This document shows positions 11,464 through 20,238 of a DNA stretch of 40,810 nucleotides, piece by piece (the stretch's first letter is position 1; each line of letters starts with the position of its first letter). A program made the position numbers and the translations under genes. The notes below the pieces were generated by a model that did no database searches, was not told where the DNA came from, and saw only the letters and a program-made list of their open reading frames with translations. The DNA is taken from the NCBI RefSeq assembly GCF_016790065.1, contig NZ_JAEUPY010000790.1, positions 1 to 40,810 of the forward strand, in the 5' to 3' direction. Origin of the DNA: Steroidobacter sp. GTDB taxonomy: Bacteria; Pseudomonadota; Gammaproteobacteria; Steroidobacterales; Steroidobacteraceae.

Positions 11464-11823
11464 TCAATAACTCGGCTTGGGCTTCTTCTTGAACGGCTTC
11501 TGCGGCGTCGGCTGACGCTGTAACCGAATCGGCAGCTGCGGCGCTTCCGGTTCATCTTCCACCGACCATTGCTCCTTGAACATCTGCAGGGCCTCGCTCT
11601 GCACCGACGCGTGCCGATTCGACAGCATCAACGACGACGGCGAACAGACACGCGCCCGGATCAAGCCCAAGTCGGCAGCGGCATCGAACAAACTCGGATA
11701 CCAACTGCGCCAGGCAGGCAGCAATTCCTCGACCTGCTCTCGCAGGCTGCGGCGGTCAGATTTTTCAGGTACGGTGGCGGTCACAGCGCTCTGTTTTACC
11801 ACAAAGTTTTTCAGCAGGACCAT
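11464..11823 (-). CDS. hypothetical protein with basic Pro/Lys C-terminal tail
   Basis: A 119-residue protein I do not recognise. Residues 1-75 look globular and helical (REQVEELLPAWRSWYPSLFDAAADLG, then a short Leu/Ser-rich segment). The last 30 residues are low-complexity and basic (QRQPTPQKPFKKKPKPSY). No signal peptide or membrane segment. It is divergent from the GFA gene, with only 14 bases between the start codons, so each promoter would lie within the other gene. The ATG at 11823 has no clear Shine-Dalgarno. The basic tail could bind nucleic acid (speculation). Confidence 0.6.
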   Translation of the reverse strand: MVLLKNFVVKQSAVTATVPEKSDRRSLREQVEELLPAWRSWYPSLFDAAADLGLIRARVCSPSSLMLSNRHASVQSEALQMFKEQWSVEDEPEAPQLPIRLQRQPTPQKPFKKKPKPSY

Positions 11824-11837
11824 CGTAGAGGCCCGTC

Positions 11838-12710
11838 ATGACGCACGCGTCGACCCAGCTGCACGGAAGTTGTCTATGCGGCGCGGTCAGTTATCAAGTC
11901 GGCGGCCCGTTCAACATGATGGTGCATTGCCATTGCTCCATGTGCCGCAAGCATCATGGCTCGGCTTTCGCCACCTTTGTCGGGGCGCCGTTGCTGAGCT
12001 TCAAGTGGCTGAGCGGCGTGGACCAGATCGAGAGTTTCGCGTCCTCGGAAAAAGGCCGACGGAATTTTTGTCGTCATTGCGGTTCGGTCACGCCGACCTT
12101 GCTGCCCGAGATGGATCTGGCGCTGGTACCCGCCGGCAATCTGGATGGCGACTCTGGCCTGCGTCCGCAGGCTCACGTGTTCGTGGGTTCCAAGGCACCT
12201 TGGTACACGATCACCGATGACTTACCTCAGCACGAAGAGTTTCCGCCAGAGCTCGGTGTCGGCGGCATCACGCGCCCTGTCGTAGAGCCGCGTGAGGGTG
12301 TGCTCTTTGGCAGCTGCCTTTGCAACAGCAATACGTTCGAGATCACCGGTCAGCCGATCCGTAGCGCAAATTGTCATTGCTCGCGCTGTCGTCGCGGACG
12401 AAGCGCCGCTCATGCGTCGAATATGTTCTACAAGCTCGACGATTTCCGCTTCACGCGCCAGGACGCGCCCATCGTCGACTATCGCGTCCCCGAAGCGCGC
12501 TTCTTCGGCGTCGCCTTCTGCACCAAGTGTGGCAGCGCCATGCCTCGTGTGTCCAAGGAGCGTGGCGCGGTGGTCGTGCCGTTCGGGTCGTTGGATACCG
12601 ATCCAGGATTCAAGCCGGCCATGCACATCTTTGTCGGCAATAAAGCCTGCTGGTTCGAGATCACCGACAGCACGCCCCAACACCAGGCCGGCCCGCCCGG
12701 TTTGGGCTAG
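11838..12710 (+). CDS. tandem GFA/CENP-V-domain zinc protein
   Basis: 290 residues made of two GFA (glutathione-dependent formaldehyde-activating-like, Mss4-fold) domains. Domain 1 (about 5-125) has GSCLCGAVSY, HCHCSMCRKHHGSAFATF and FCRHCGSVTP. Domain 2 (about 150-285) has GSCLCNSNTFEI, NCHCSRCRRGRSAA and FCTKCGSAMP. Both keep the CxC, CxxC and CxxC zinc ligands. Most family members have one domain and their reaction is generally unknown; a formaldehyde-glutathione role is not assured. AGAGG lies 6 bases before the ATG. No linked formaldehyde dehydrogenase gene. Confidence 0.85.
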   Translation: MTHASTQLHGSCLCGAVSYQVGGPFNMMVHCHCSMCRKHHGSAFATFVGAPLLSFKWLSGVDQIESFASSEKGRRNFCRHCGSVTPTLLPEMDLALVPAGNLDGDSGLRPQAHVFVGSKAPWYTITDDLPQHEEFPPELGVGGITRPVVEPREGVLFGSCLCNSNTFEITGQPIRSANCHCSRCRRGRSAAHASNMFYKLDDFRFTRQDAPIVDYRVPEARFFGVAFCTKCGSAMPRVSKERGAVVVPFGSLDTDPGFKPAMHIFVGNKACWFEITDSTPQHQAGPPGLG

Positions 12711-12823
12711 TCACGGCACGCGCGGGCATCCGATGTAATGGCTGAGGCGAAACTCCGGTCATGTACCAGGAGTCATAGTGATAGTGGACAAAGGCTGGTC
12801 ACCCGCCAGCCGCGAGGACGCTC

Positions 12824-13789
12824 ATGCTGATCCGACGTTTCCGCCCTGGCGATAGTGCTGCGATTCGGCCTTCGGAGATCACCTCCGAGCACGCCTATTT
12901 GAATCGCCGCAAGCTGCTGCAAGCCGCGCTGGCGGCAGGCGTCGCTGGCCTGGGCGCTGGCTGGATGAGCGATGCCGGCGCGGTGACGGATCTGAAGGTG
13001 GAACGTAACGCCAAGTACAGCGTCAGCGATCCACCCAATAGTTACCAAGACATCACCAGCTACAACAACTACTACGAGTTCGGCCTGGACAAGAGCGACC
13101 CCGCCGAGCTGTCGTCGCGCTTCAAGCCCTCGCCCTGGACGGTGACCGTCAAAGGCGAAGCCGAGAACACCGGCACGTTCGCGCTCGAGGACCTGCTCAA
13201 GCCACACACCATCGAAGAGCGCGTGTATCGATTGCGCTGTGTGGAAGCGTGGTCGATGGTGGTTCCGTGGGACGGCGTGCCGCTGGGCGCCGTGCTGAAA
13301 CAGTTCAAGCCCACATCGAAGGCCAAATACGTGGCCTTCAAGACCGTGTTACGACCGTCGGAAATGCCGGGCCAACGCAGCGGCTCGCTCGACTGGCCGT
13401 ACATCGAGGGCCTGCGCATCGACGAGGCCATGAATCCGCTGGCCTTGCTCGCCGTCGGCCTGTACGGCAAGACGCTGCCGAATCAGAACGGCGCGCCGTT
13501 GCGGCTGATCACGCCGTGGAAGTACGGCTTCAAAGGCATCAAGTCCATCGTCGAGATTCGCTTTACCGAAAAGCAGCCGCCCAGCACCTGGAACATCTCA
13601 GCACCGCACGAGTACGGCTTCTACGCCAACGTCAATCCGAACGTCGATCATCCGCGCTGGAGTCAGGCGCGCGAACGCAAGATCGGCGCCGGCGTGTTCG
13701 GCTCACGCGTGCCGACGTTGATGTTCAATGGTTACGAACAGGAAGTGGCGTCCTTGTACAAAGGCATGGACCTGAAGAAGTACTACTGA
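12824..13789 (+). CDS. msrP: protein-methionine-sulfoxide reductase catalytic subunit MsrP
   Basis: Periplasmic molybdopterin enzyme that repairs oxidised methionines in envelope proteins. The 321 residues start with a Tat signal ([16 protein letters not shown]). The sulfite-oxidase-like fold has the molybdenum-ligating Cys139 in [14 protein letters not shown]. Close matches to E. coli MsrP (YedY) include [38 protein letters not shown] and [24 protein letters not shown] precedes the ATG. It forms an operon with msrQ 17 bases downstream. Confidence 0.97.
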   Translation: MLIRRFRPGDSAAIRPSEITSEHAYLNRRKLLQAALAAGVAGLGAGWMSDAGAVTDLKVERNAKYSVSDPPNSYQDITSYNNYYEFGLDKSDPAELSSRFKPSPWTVTVKGEAENTGTFALEDLLKPHTIEERVYRLRCVEAWSMVVPWDGVPLGAVLKQFKPTSKAKYVAFKTVLRPSEMPGQRSGSLDWPYIEGLRIDEAMNPLALLAVGLYGKTLPNQNGAPLRLITPWKYGFKGIKSIVEIRFTEKQPPSTWNISAPHEYGFYANVNPNVDHPRWSQARERKIGAGVFGSRVPTLMFNGYEQEVASLYKGMDLKKYY

Positions 13790-13806
13790 GCCAGCCCCAA
13801 GCTTCA

Positions 13807-14436
13807 ATGCCCTCCACGCTCGTCATCCGTCGCTTCATCAAGCCTGCTCTATTCGTCTTGTGCGCGCTGCCGCTGTTGTCATTGGTGTGGGCGGGCATCG
13901 GCATCGGCGGCGCCTCGCTCGGCGCCAATCCCGTTGAACGCATTCAAGACACGCTCGGGCAATGGGGACTGCGCTTCCTGGTCATCACGCTCGCCGTCAC
14001 GCCAATCAGAGATTGGTTCGATATGACTTGGCTGGTACAGCTACGCCGCATGCTCGGGCTGTATGCGTTCTTTTACGTGCTGATGCACTTCCTCACCTGG
14101 CTGATTCTCGACCAGGGACTGTATTGGGCCGGCATCCTGCCAGACATTGCCAAGCGGCCGTTCATCACCATCGGCTTCGCAGCCTTGTTGTTGCTAATCC
14201 CGCTGGCCGTGACATCCACGAACAAGATGATGCGGCGTCTAGGCCGGCGCTGGAAGACTCTGCACCGGCTGATCTATCTGATCTGTTTGCTGGGCGTGTG
14301 GCACTACTATTGGCAGGTCAAGTCCGATACCACCGAGCCGCTGATCTATCTGGCCATCGTGCTAGTGCTGCTTGGCTGGCGCGTGTGGAAGGCTCAGCGC
14401 GCACCAGGCGCGATTCTGCGCAACACCACGCCGTAG
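13807..14436 (+). CDS. msrQ: heme-binding membrane subunit MsrQ
   Basis: Inner-membrane cytochrome b-type protein that passes electrons from the respiratory chain or flavin reductase to MsrP. The 209 residues contain about six hydrophobic segments of the ferric-reductase-like domain, with heme-ligand candidate histidines in YVLMHFLTW, LHRLIYL and VWHYYW. The ATG at 13807 was chosen because MPSTLVIRRFIKPALFVLC gives the expected cytoplasmic start and first helix. The 3' end overlaps the convergent serine-hydrolase gene by 43 bases. Confidence 0.95.
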   Translation: MPSTLVIRRFIKPALFVLCALPLLSLVWAGIGIGGASLGANPVERIQDTLGQWGLRFLVITLAVTPIRDWFDMTWLVQLRRMLGLYAFFYVLMHFLTWLILDQGLYWAGILPDIAKRPFITIGFAALLLLIPLAVTSTNKMMRRLGRRWKTLHRLIYLICLLGVWHYYWQVKSDTTEPLIYLAIVLVLLGWRVWKAQRAPGAILRNTTP

Positions 14437-16085
14437 GCTCGATCGCTGTGCATCCGGACCTCGACGACTTCGCCGCGAGCATTGCGTACGAAAGAGAACG
14501 CGCGAGCAGCGAAGGATTTCGGCGCATCGAAATGATCTGATGTGACCTGGGTCAGCCCCACCGGCTGAGCGCACCAGAAGCAATCCACCACCAGCCGTTG
14601 GTTCCGAACCGTGAACGTATAGGTAACATCGAGCTCCTCGCTGCGGTAATCGCCGGCCAGCTTTGTCAGCTGCTCCGGAGTACTGCTGACGGGCTCGATC
14701 CGACGATAGCGCTGCGCCGGCAAGGGGCCGTTCGGGATCCGATCGATAGCTGTGACACCATCGATGAGCACTGGACGAAAATACTCACGATTGCGTGCAT
14801 CGACGTCGAAACTGCCGTCGCGACGGAACACTACGGACGTGCCATCGCCGCGCGTGCCGCGCTCCGCAATCAGCCGATTGCCATCGCGACGGAAACTCAT
14901 CGCGGGATGATCCGGTGCAAAGAAGGTGCCCGATAAAGCATCGAGCGACGACGCCTTCGGTGACTGCAAGACGGCAGGCTCACTCGCCCCAGCGGTCACC
15001 GCGGGCAGATAGAGATTGGCAATCGCATTGACCTTGGCGTCGACGTCCATGCCGGTGTTGGCCAGCACGGCCACGGCGAAATCATGCTCGGGGTAGTAAG
15101 TGACATGCGCGCAAAAGGCTGCATCGTAGCCGCTGTGACTGAGCGCAGTTCTGCCCGCCTGCGGCAGATCGAACAGACCGAAGGCGTAATGCACCGGCGT
15201 GCCATCGGTCAACTTGCCGCTGGCGGAGATGAGCGAGGTCAGCTTAGCGTTGCCCAACTTCGGCGCGCTCAGATTGCCGGCCCACTGCGCCAGATCCTCC
15301 ACCGTCGTCAGCAATCCCGTCGAACCGACGCTCTCGTAGTTGAGTGGAAAGCGCTGCCAGGTTCCGTCGTCATCGAGTTCGTAGGAATGGGCGCGGCCCG
15401 GCACCAATTCGCCGATGTCGTCCATGAAGAACGTTCGCGACATCTTCAACGGTGTGAACATGCGTTCGGTCGTGAATTGCCGCAGCGTCTTTCCCGTCAC
15501 GGAGCGCACGATCTCAGCAAGCAGCACGTAGCCAGAGTTCCCATACAGAAAATCCGTGCCCGGCGCGAAGTTCAGAGCGCGTTGCCGCTGTAGCAGGTTC
15601 ACAATCTTCTGTTGCGGCAACAGATCGCGCAGATCCCTGCCACCCAACCCCAGCAACGAGGAATAGTCACGTATCCCACTGGTGTGATGAACCAGCTGGC
15701 GCACCGTGACTACGTGCCCGAAATCGGGAGTGTCCGGCAGGTACTTGCGAATGTCTGCGTCCAGATCGATTCGCCCTTCCTGTACCAGCAAGGCAATCGC
15801 GTACGCGGTGAACTGCTTCGAGACGCTAGCGACATGAAACTGTGTCTGCGGCGTGATTGGAATGCCGGCTTCCAGATCCGCCAGGCCATAGCCTTTGGCG
15901 TAGAGCACGCGACCTTTGCTGTACACACCAACGGCGCCGCCAGGGCTGCCTGCGCGAGTGTATTCCGCGAACAGTCCATCGATGGCAGCTGCTCGCTCGA
16001 CGTCCGTCGCCGAACGAGCAGCACCGCTGGCGAAAACGCTGCAGCTGGCCAGCACCATCGCCAGAACACAAACGGGTCGCATCAT
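14394..16085 (-). CDS. exported serine hydrolase, beta-lactamase (class C/PBP4-like) family, possible lipoprotein
   Basis: A 563-residue Pfam beta-lactamase-fold hydrolase. The nucleophile motif SVSK is at 87-90 and a Y-x-N motif occurs in FLYGNSGYVLL. The C-terminal 190 residues form a separate beta-rich domain. The N-terminus (MMRPVCVLAMVLASCSVFASG) contains LASC, a fit to a lipobox with Cys15 and Ser at +2, compatible with outer-membrane lipidation; ordinary cleavage after Ala is the alternative. The ATG at 16085 overlaps the upstream stop in ATGA, so translation is coupled to the partner hydrolase. Substrate unknown: peptide, ester or beta-lactam. Confidence 0.88.
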   Translation of the reverse strand: MMRPVCVLAMVLASCSVFASGAARSATDVERAAAIDGLFAEYTRAGSPGGAVGVYSKGRVLYAKGYGLADLEAGIPITPQTQFHVASVSKQFTAYAIALLVQEGRIDLDADIRKYLPDTPDFGHVVTVRQLVHHTSGIRDYSSLLGLGGRDLRDLLPQQKIVNLLQRQRALNFAPGTDFLYGNSGYVLLAEIVRSVTGKTLRQFTTERMFTPLKMSRTFFMDDIGELVPGRAHSYELDDDGTWQRFPLNYESVGSTGLLTTVEDLAQWAGNLSAPKLGNAKLTSLISASGKLTDGTPVHYAFGLFDLPQAGRTALSHSGYDAAFCAHVTYYPEHDFAVAVLANTGMDVDAKVNAIANLYLPAVTAGASEPAVLQSPKASSLDALSGTFFAPDHPAMSFRRDGNRLIAERGTRGDGTSVVFRRDGSFDVDARNREYFRPVLIDGVTAIDRIPNGPLPAQRYRRIEPVSSTPEQLTKLAGDYRSEELDVTYTFTVRNQRLVVDCFWCAQPVGLTQVTSDHFDAPKSFAARAFSFVRNARGEVVEVRMHSDRAYGVVLRRIAPGAR

Positions 16086-17626
16086 TGAGTCCGCTGTGTG
16101 ACGGCCGCGTCGGCCGCAACCTTTTTGAGCTCGGCCCAGTAGGGGAAGCTGTAGATCCACAGGCCGGTGTACACCGAGCTGGCAGTGACCGTACCGCTCA
16201 ACACACCATCGCGCAGCGTCAGTTGCAACGTACTCGAATGCGGATGCAGGCTGGAGTCCGATGTTTCGATTTGACTCAGCGACGTTCCGGTCAATTCACC
16301 GTCCTTGAAGGCGACGTCATTCAACAGCGCCGGCTGCTGCAACGAGCTGCGTCCTCGCCAGCGGCTGTTCTCACCAATAAGAGTATGCACCTCGCCGGAC
16401 GGCGCAATCTGCAGCCGGATGGGCAATGTTCCTTCGTAAGTGCTGACGGTGCCCTGCCACGTGCCGGTCAATGCCGGTGTGGGTTTGAAGGGCGCCTCCT
16501 CTTCGGCGGATGCAGACTGAGCCTTGGCATCACGCCACTTGGGCAACAGGGTTTTCAGTATGTCGACCGTCAGGCTGCCGCGGCTGGCGCGCACACCACC
16601 GTCGATATTCGCCAACAACACCATGCCGAGATTCTCGGACGGTATCAGGATGAAGATCGTATGTACGCCCGAGGTGGAGCCACTATGCTGGACCAACTGA
16701 TAGCCACCCTTGCGCACCATCTCCCAGCCGATGCCGTACTGCTCGTCGGCATCCACCGCCACCGGGTCGCTGGTCATGCGGTCGATGGACGCATCCGAAA
16801 GAATCGCGCGCTGATCGGGCAGACGATCTTTCAGAAAGAACATGCCGAAGCGAGCCAGGTCATGCGCGCTCGAGAAGATGGAAGCAGAAGCAGGCACAGC
16901 CGAGACGTAGTATGGAATCGGCTTGCCGGTGTAGTCGTAACGTACGGACTGATGCTTGGCAAGTTCCGGCCCGACGTCCACCGAGGAGTGCGTCATGCCC
17001 AACGGCAGGAAAACTTCTTCGCGCATGAAGTTCGCATACGTCTTTCCCGACACGCGCGCCATGGCATGCCCGAGCACGCCGTAGCCCATATTGGAGTACT
17101 CGTAACGCCCCGGCTCACGCACCAGCAACCCATAGCGACGGATCATCACATCCATGGAAGGCATCAGCGCCGCATCGGCGCCGTAGAAGAATCGATCAGC
17201 CGGCGTCAACCCAGAGGTGTGATCCGCGACTCTGCGTACGGTTGCGTTACGTGGATCGGCAATTGCCGAGCGTAATTTGTCATCGCCCAGATAATCGTTC
17301 ACCGGATGGTCGAGATCGATCTTGCCCGCCTGCACCAGCGTCATCAGACCAGTGGCGGTCAGCGATTTCGACAGCGACGCCAGACAGAACATGGTGTGTT
17401 CGCTGGCCGCGACCCGATTCTCACGATCGGCCCAGCCGAAGCCCTCCTCCCACAGAATCTTGCCGTCCTTCCACACGGCCACCGCCATGCCCGGCACACC
17501 CTTCTCGACCATGTGACGCTGGATCGACGCGCGTGCCTCACTGAACTTATCGGCTGCGAAGCCGCTCACAGGCAGGACCACACCGGTGACCGCCACCAGC
17601 ACCGCAACTCTGAAAAGACGCTTCAC
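16082..17626 (-). CDS. exported serine hydrolase, beta-lactamase family
   Basis: 514 residues. A signal peptide (VKRLFRVAVLVAVTGVVLPVSGFA) is followed by the beta-lactamase/D-aminopeptidase-like domain, with nucleophile motif S84-L-S-K87 and the Y-S-N motif in YEYSNMGYGVLGHAM. HSGSTSGVHT is a probable third (KTG-equivalent) element. The C-terminal 120 residues form a beta-domain (TGTWQGTVSTYEGTLPIRLQIAPSG is interrupted by loops). The GTG at 17626 was chosen because GGAG lies 7 bases upstream; an earlier in-frame GTG at 17650 has none. It sits downstream of the TonB-dependent receptor and overlaps the next hydrolase by 4 bases. Confidence 0.88.
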   Translation of the reverse strand: MKRLFRVAVLVAVTGVVLPVSGFAADKFSEARASIQRHMVEKGVPGMAVAVWKDGKILWEEGFGWADRENRVAASEHTMFCLASLSKSLTATGLMTLVQAGKIDLDHPVNDYLGDDKLRSAIADPRNATVRRVADHTSGLTPADRFFYGADAALMPSMDVMIRRYGLLVREPGRYEYSNMGYGVLGHAMARVSGKTYANFMREEVFLPLGMTHSSVDVGPELAKHQSVRYDYTGKPIPYYVSAVPASASIFSSAHDLARFGMFFLKDRLPDQRAILSDASIDRMTSDPVAVDADEQYGIGWEMVRKGGYQLVQHSGSTSGVHTIFILIPSENLGMVLLANIDGGVRASRGSLTVDILKTLLPKWRDAKAQSASAEEEAPFKPTPALTGTWQGTVSTYEGTLPIRLQIAPSGEVHTLIGENSRWRGRSSLQQPALLNDVAFKDGELTGTSLSQIETSDSSLHPHSSTLQLTLRDGVLSGTVTASSVYTGLWIYSFPYWAELKKVAADAAVTQRTQ

Positions 17627-17644
17627 AGAAACACTCCGATGACC

Positions 17645-17659
17645 GGACACACGGTGTCC
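17645..17659. promoter_or_regulatory. 15-base palindrome upstream of the first hydrolase
   Basis: GGACAC-ACG-GTGTCC, a perfect 6-bp dyad with a 3-base centre, 19 bases before the GTG at 17626. The form suits a dimeric regulator's operator. No matching second site was noticed nearby. Confidence 0.3.
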
Positions 17660-17673
17660 ATTGCCATACCAGC

Positions 17674-17703
17674 GAGGCTGGCAGCAGCAGCGCTGCCAGC
17701 CTC
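17674..17703. repeat. strong 12-bp hairpin between receptor and hydrolase genes
   Basis: GAGGCTGGCAGC (17674-17685) and GCTGCCAGCCTC (17692-17703) are perfectly complementary with a 6-base loop AGCAGC. It lies 26 bases after the receptor stop in transcription direction. There is no T-tract on the minus strand, so it looks more like a partial terminator or mRNA stabiliser than a full intrinsic terminator. Confidence 0.7.
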
Positions 17704-17728
17704 ATGACTGAGAACTATTCGAGAACGA

Positions 17729-20173
17729 TTAGAGCTTGTAGTTGACTCGCAGCATCACATTGCGAGGCAGATCGAGTTCCAGCTGATTGGCACTGGAGCC
17801 CGAGAATATTCTCTCGTTGGTCAGGTTGTTACCCATCACGTTCAACTCCACCCTCTCGTTGAACGTGTAGTAGGCGCCGACATCGACGCGCGTGTAGCTC
17901 GGCAACAGCAACGAATTGCCGTCGTCGATGAACCGATTGCTCACAAAGTTGGCACCGAGTGAAAAGCCCAGGCCCGCCAACGGCCCGGATTGCACGTCGT
18001 AGCGAGTCATCAGCGACACAGTGTCGCCCGGTGCCTGACTGAGGTCGTTGCCATTCAGATCCAAGTCGTTACTGCGCACCTCGGTCTGCAGATACGCGTA
18101 CGACGCGTAGATCGACCAGCCTGGCAGCACCGAGCCTTGCACGGACAGTTCCGCGCCTTTGGACGTGACTTCGCCCAGCGGAATGTCGAAGCCAGGATTG
18201 CCGATGTCCGGCGTGAGCACGTTCGGTTTCTTGACATGGAACAGTGACACGCTGGCGCTCATGCCCGAGTCGGCCAATTCGAACTTGGTGCCCAACTCAT
18301 ATTGCACGCTGCGTTCGGGTGAAAACGGTACGCCGCCCTGCGTGCTGCCGCCCCGAGGCATGAAGGACTTCGACTGGTTGGCAAACACAGTCACGCTGTC
18401 GTTCACGTCGTACAGCACGCCGAACATAGTCGGCCAGGCCGAATCGGTCTCGACACTCTCCGGCTCGGGAGCATCACCCGCGGGAATGAAAGTACTGGCG
18501 CTGCGAATCTTCGCGTAGCGCAGGCCGCCGATCAGGTGCAAGCGATCTGCCACGGTGACTCGATCCTGCACGAACACACCGGAGGTCTCGGTGGTGAGCT
18601 TCGAGCCGTTCAATACCAATGGATTGGGCAATGTCGAGGTGTACACCGGATTGAACACGTCCACCGTGGTCGTGAAGAATCCGCCGCGGCCGGCGCGAGC
18701 ATCGTAACGTTCGGAAACATACTCGGCGCCCACCGAGAACTTGTGACTCAACGGTCCGGTAGTGAACTCGCCGGCCAGATCCAGGTGATAGGCGAAGTCA
18801 TCGTTCTGAGTATCGTTGGCCAGGAAGAAGAATCGGCGTACCGAGCGGTTGTCGCCGTTCGCATAGCCTTGCGACAACATGTCGCCGTCGTCCTGGTTGC
18901 CGTAGGTGTAAGAAACTGCGGCGCGCGCATGCCATGTATCGTTGAGTTGATGCGTCAGCCGCGCTTCCACACGCGCCGCTTCGCGCTCCAAACCAACGCC
19001 AGGCTCCACGTTCGGATTGGCGGGGAAGAACGATCGGTCATAGTTGCCGAGCGGGTTGGCAGTCAGCATGCCCGCCGCAGGCGCACCGTTGTAGGGGCCA
19101 GCCGGCGCACGCTCGCGGGCATAGGTGCCTTCGACGCTAAGTCGAGTCTGGTCGCTGAGGTCGAAAGCCACCACCGGAGCGGCGAACAAACGATTGCTGG
19201 ACCAGTAATTCAAGAACGACTCGCGATCCTGATAGGCGAGATTCAGTCGCGCCCGGATCCGATCGGAGAGCGGACCGCCGACATCGGCGGTGAAGCGCTG
19301 ACTTTCATAGCTGCCGTATTCCGCGCCGAGCTGCAGATGAAACTGATCCAGCGGCTGCTTGGTCACCACGTTGACCACCGCGCCCGGCTCCATCGAGCCG
19401 TACAGCACCGAGGCCGGTCCCATCAGCACTTCAATCCGTTCGACGCCTTGCATGTCGATCGGCTGGCTCATGGTATTGCGGCTGGTGCCGTTCAGCGTTT
19501 GCGACGCGTAGAAGCCGCGAATATTGAACTCCTGCGGCAGGTATCCCATCTGCGAGCGACGACCGGTCGCCGACGGCACGAAACGCAGTACGTTGAACAG
19601 ATCGGTCGCGCCTGTGTTCTTCAGGAACGTCTCGTCGAACACCATCACGCTTTGCGGAACTTCCTTCAGCGTCTCGGACTCCGAGCGCCCGAAGACGGTG
19701 ACGACCACTTCCTCGATCTCGCCGCGACGCAGACTGCGCATGGCGCTGGATGAATTGTCCTGCGTGCTCTGCTCATCGGTCGCAGTGCTCACCCCGGCGA
19801 CTGTCCCGACTTGAGCGAGACGCAAACGACTATCGCCCTGACGTTGCGCAACCTCATCCGCAGCCAGCGGCTCGATCACGATCACACCCGCCGTGCTTCT
19901 GCGCGCGTGCAAGCCAGTGCCCGAAAGCAGTTGGTCCAACGCCATGTCGACGGTCAACGGGCCTGCGAGCGGTGGACTCACCTTGCTACGGACGGCGCGC
20001 TCATCGAACACGATCTGCTGTCGCGACGTACGGCCGAACGCACGCAGTGCGGAGCCCAGATCTTGCGCAGGAATATCGAACGTGTAGGTTGCCTGGGTTT
20101 GCGCCATCGCCACCGGCGCCGCTGAGACAATCATCATTGCGGCCACGGCCGCGGTACCGAATCGTTGCATCAT
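17729..20173 (-). CDS. TonB-dependent siderophore-type receptor with STN signalling domain
   Basis: 814-residue outer-membrane receptor. Signal peptide to about residue 24 (APVAMA-QT). A secretin/TonB N-terminal STN domain (about 27-105: TFDIPAQDLGSALRAFGRTSRQQIVFDERAV) marks it as a transducer. A plug domain starts near 155 (LKEVPQSVMVFDETFLKNTG...VLRFVPSATG; later GVERIEVLMGPASVLYG and PGAVVNVVTKQP). A 22-strand barrel follows, ending in NVMLRVNYKL, with terminal Leu rather than the usual Phe. GGGGAG precedes the ATG. With FecI and FecR upstream it fits a cell-surface signalling system. The ligand is not readable; FecA/FpvA-like iron uptake is one option. Confidence 0.94.
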   Translation of the reverse strand: MMQRFGTAAVAAMMIVSAAPVAMAQTQATYTFDIPAQDLGSALRAFGRTSRQQIVFDERAVRSKVSPPLAGPLTVDMALDQLLSGTGLHARRSTAGVIVIEPLAADEVAQRQGDSRLRLAQVGTVAGVSTATDEQSTQDNSSSAMRSLRRGEIEEVVVTVFGRSESETLKEVPQSVMVFDETFLKNTGATDLFNVLRFVPSATGRRSQMGYLPQEFNIRGFYASQTLNGTSRNTMSQPIDMQGVERIEVLMGPASVLYGSMEPGAVVNVVTKQPLDQFHLQLGAEYGSYESQRFTADVGGPLSDRIRARLNLAYQDRESFLNYWSSNRLFAAPVVAFDLSDQTRLSVEGTYARERAPAGPYNGAPAAGMLTANPLGNYDRSFFPANPNVEPGVGLEREAARVEARLTHQLNDTWHARAAVSYTYGNQDDGDMLSQGYANGDNRSVRRFFFLANDTQNDDFAYHLDLAGEFTTGPLSHKFSVGAEYVSERYDARAGRGGFFTTTVDVFNPVYTSTLPNPLVLNGSKLTTETSGVFVQDRVTVADRLHLIGGLRYAKIRSASTFIPAGDAPEPESVETDSAWPTMFGVLYDVNDSVTVFANQSKSFMPRGGSTQGGVPFSPERSVQYELGTKFELADSGMSASVSLFHVKKPNVLTPDIGNPGFDIPLGEVTSKGAELSVQGSVLPGWSIYASYAYLQTEVRSNDLDLNGNDLSQAPGDTVSLMTRYDVQSGPLAGLGFSLGANFVSNRFIDDGNSLLLPSYTRVDVGAYYTFNERVELNVMGNNLTNERIFSGSSANQLELDLPRNVMLRVNYKL

Positions 20174-20238
20174 TTCACTCCCCTTCTAGTTGTGCTGTTC
20201 TTGAGGAGTGAGACGCACGTCGCGACAGATCGTGTACC

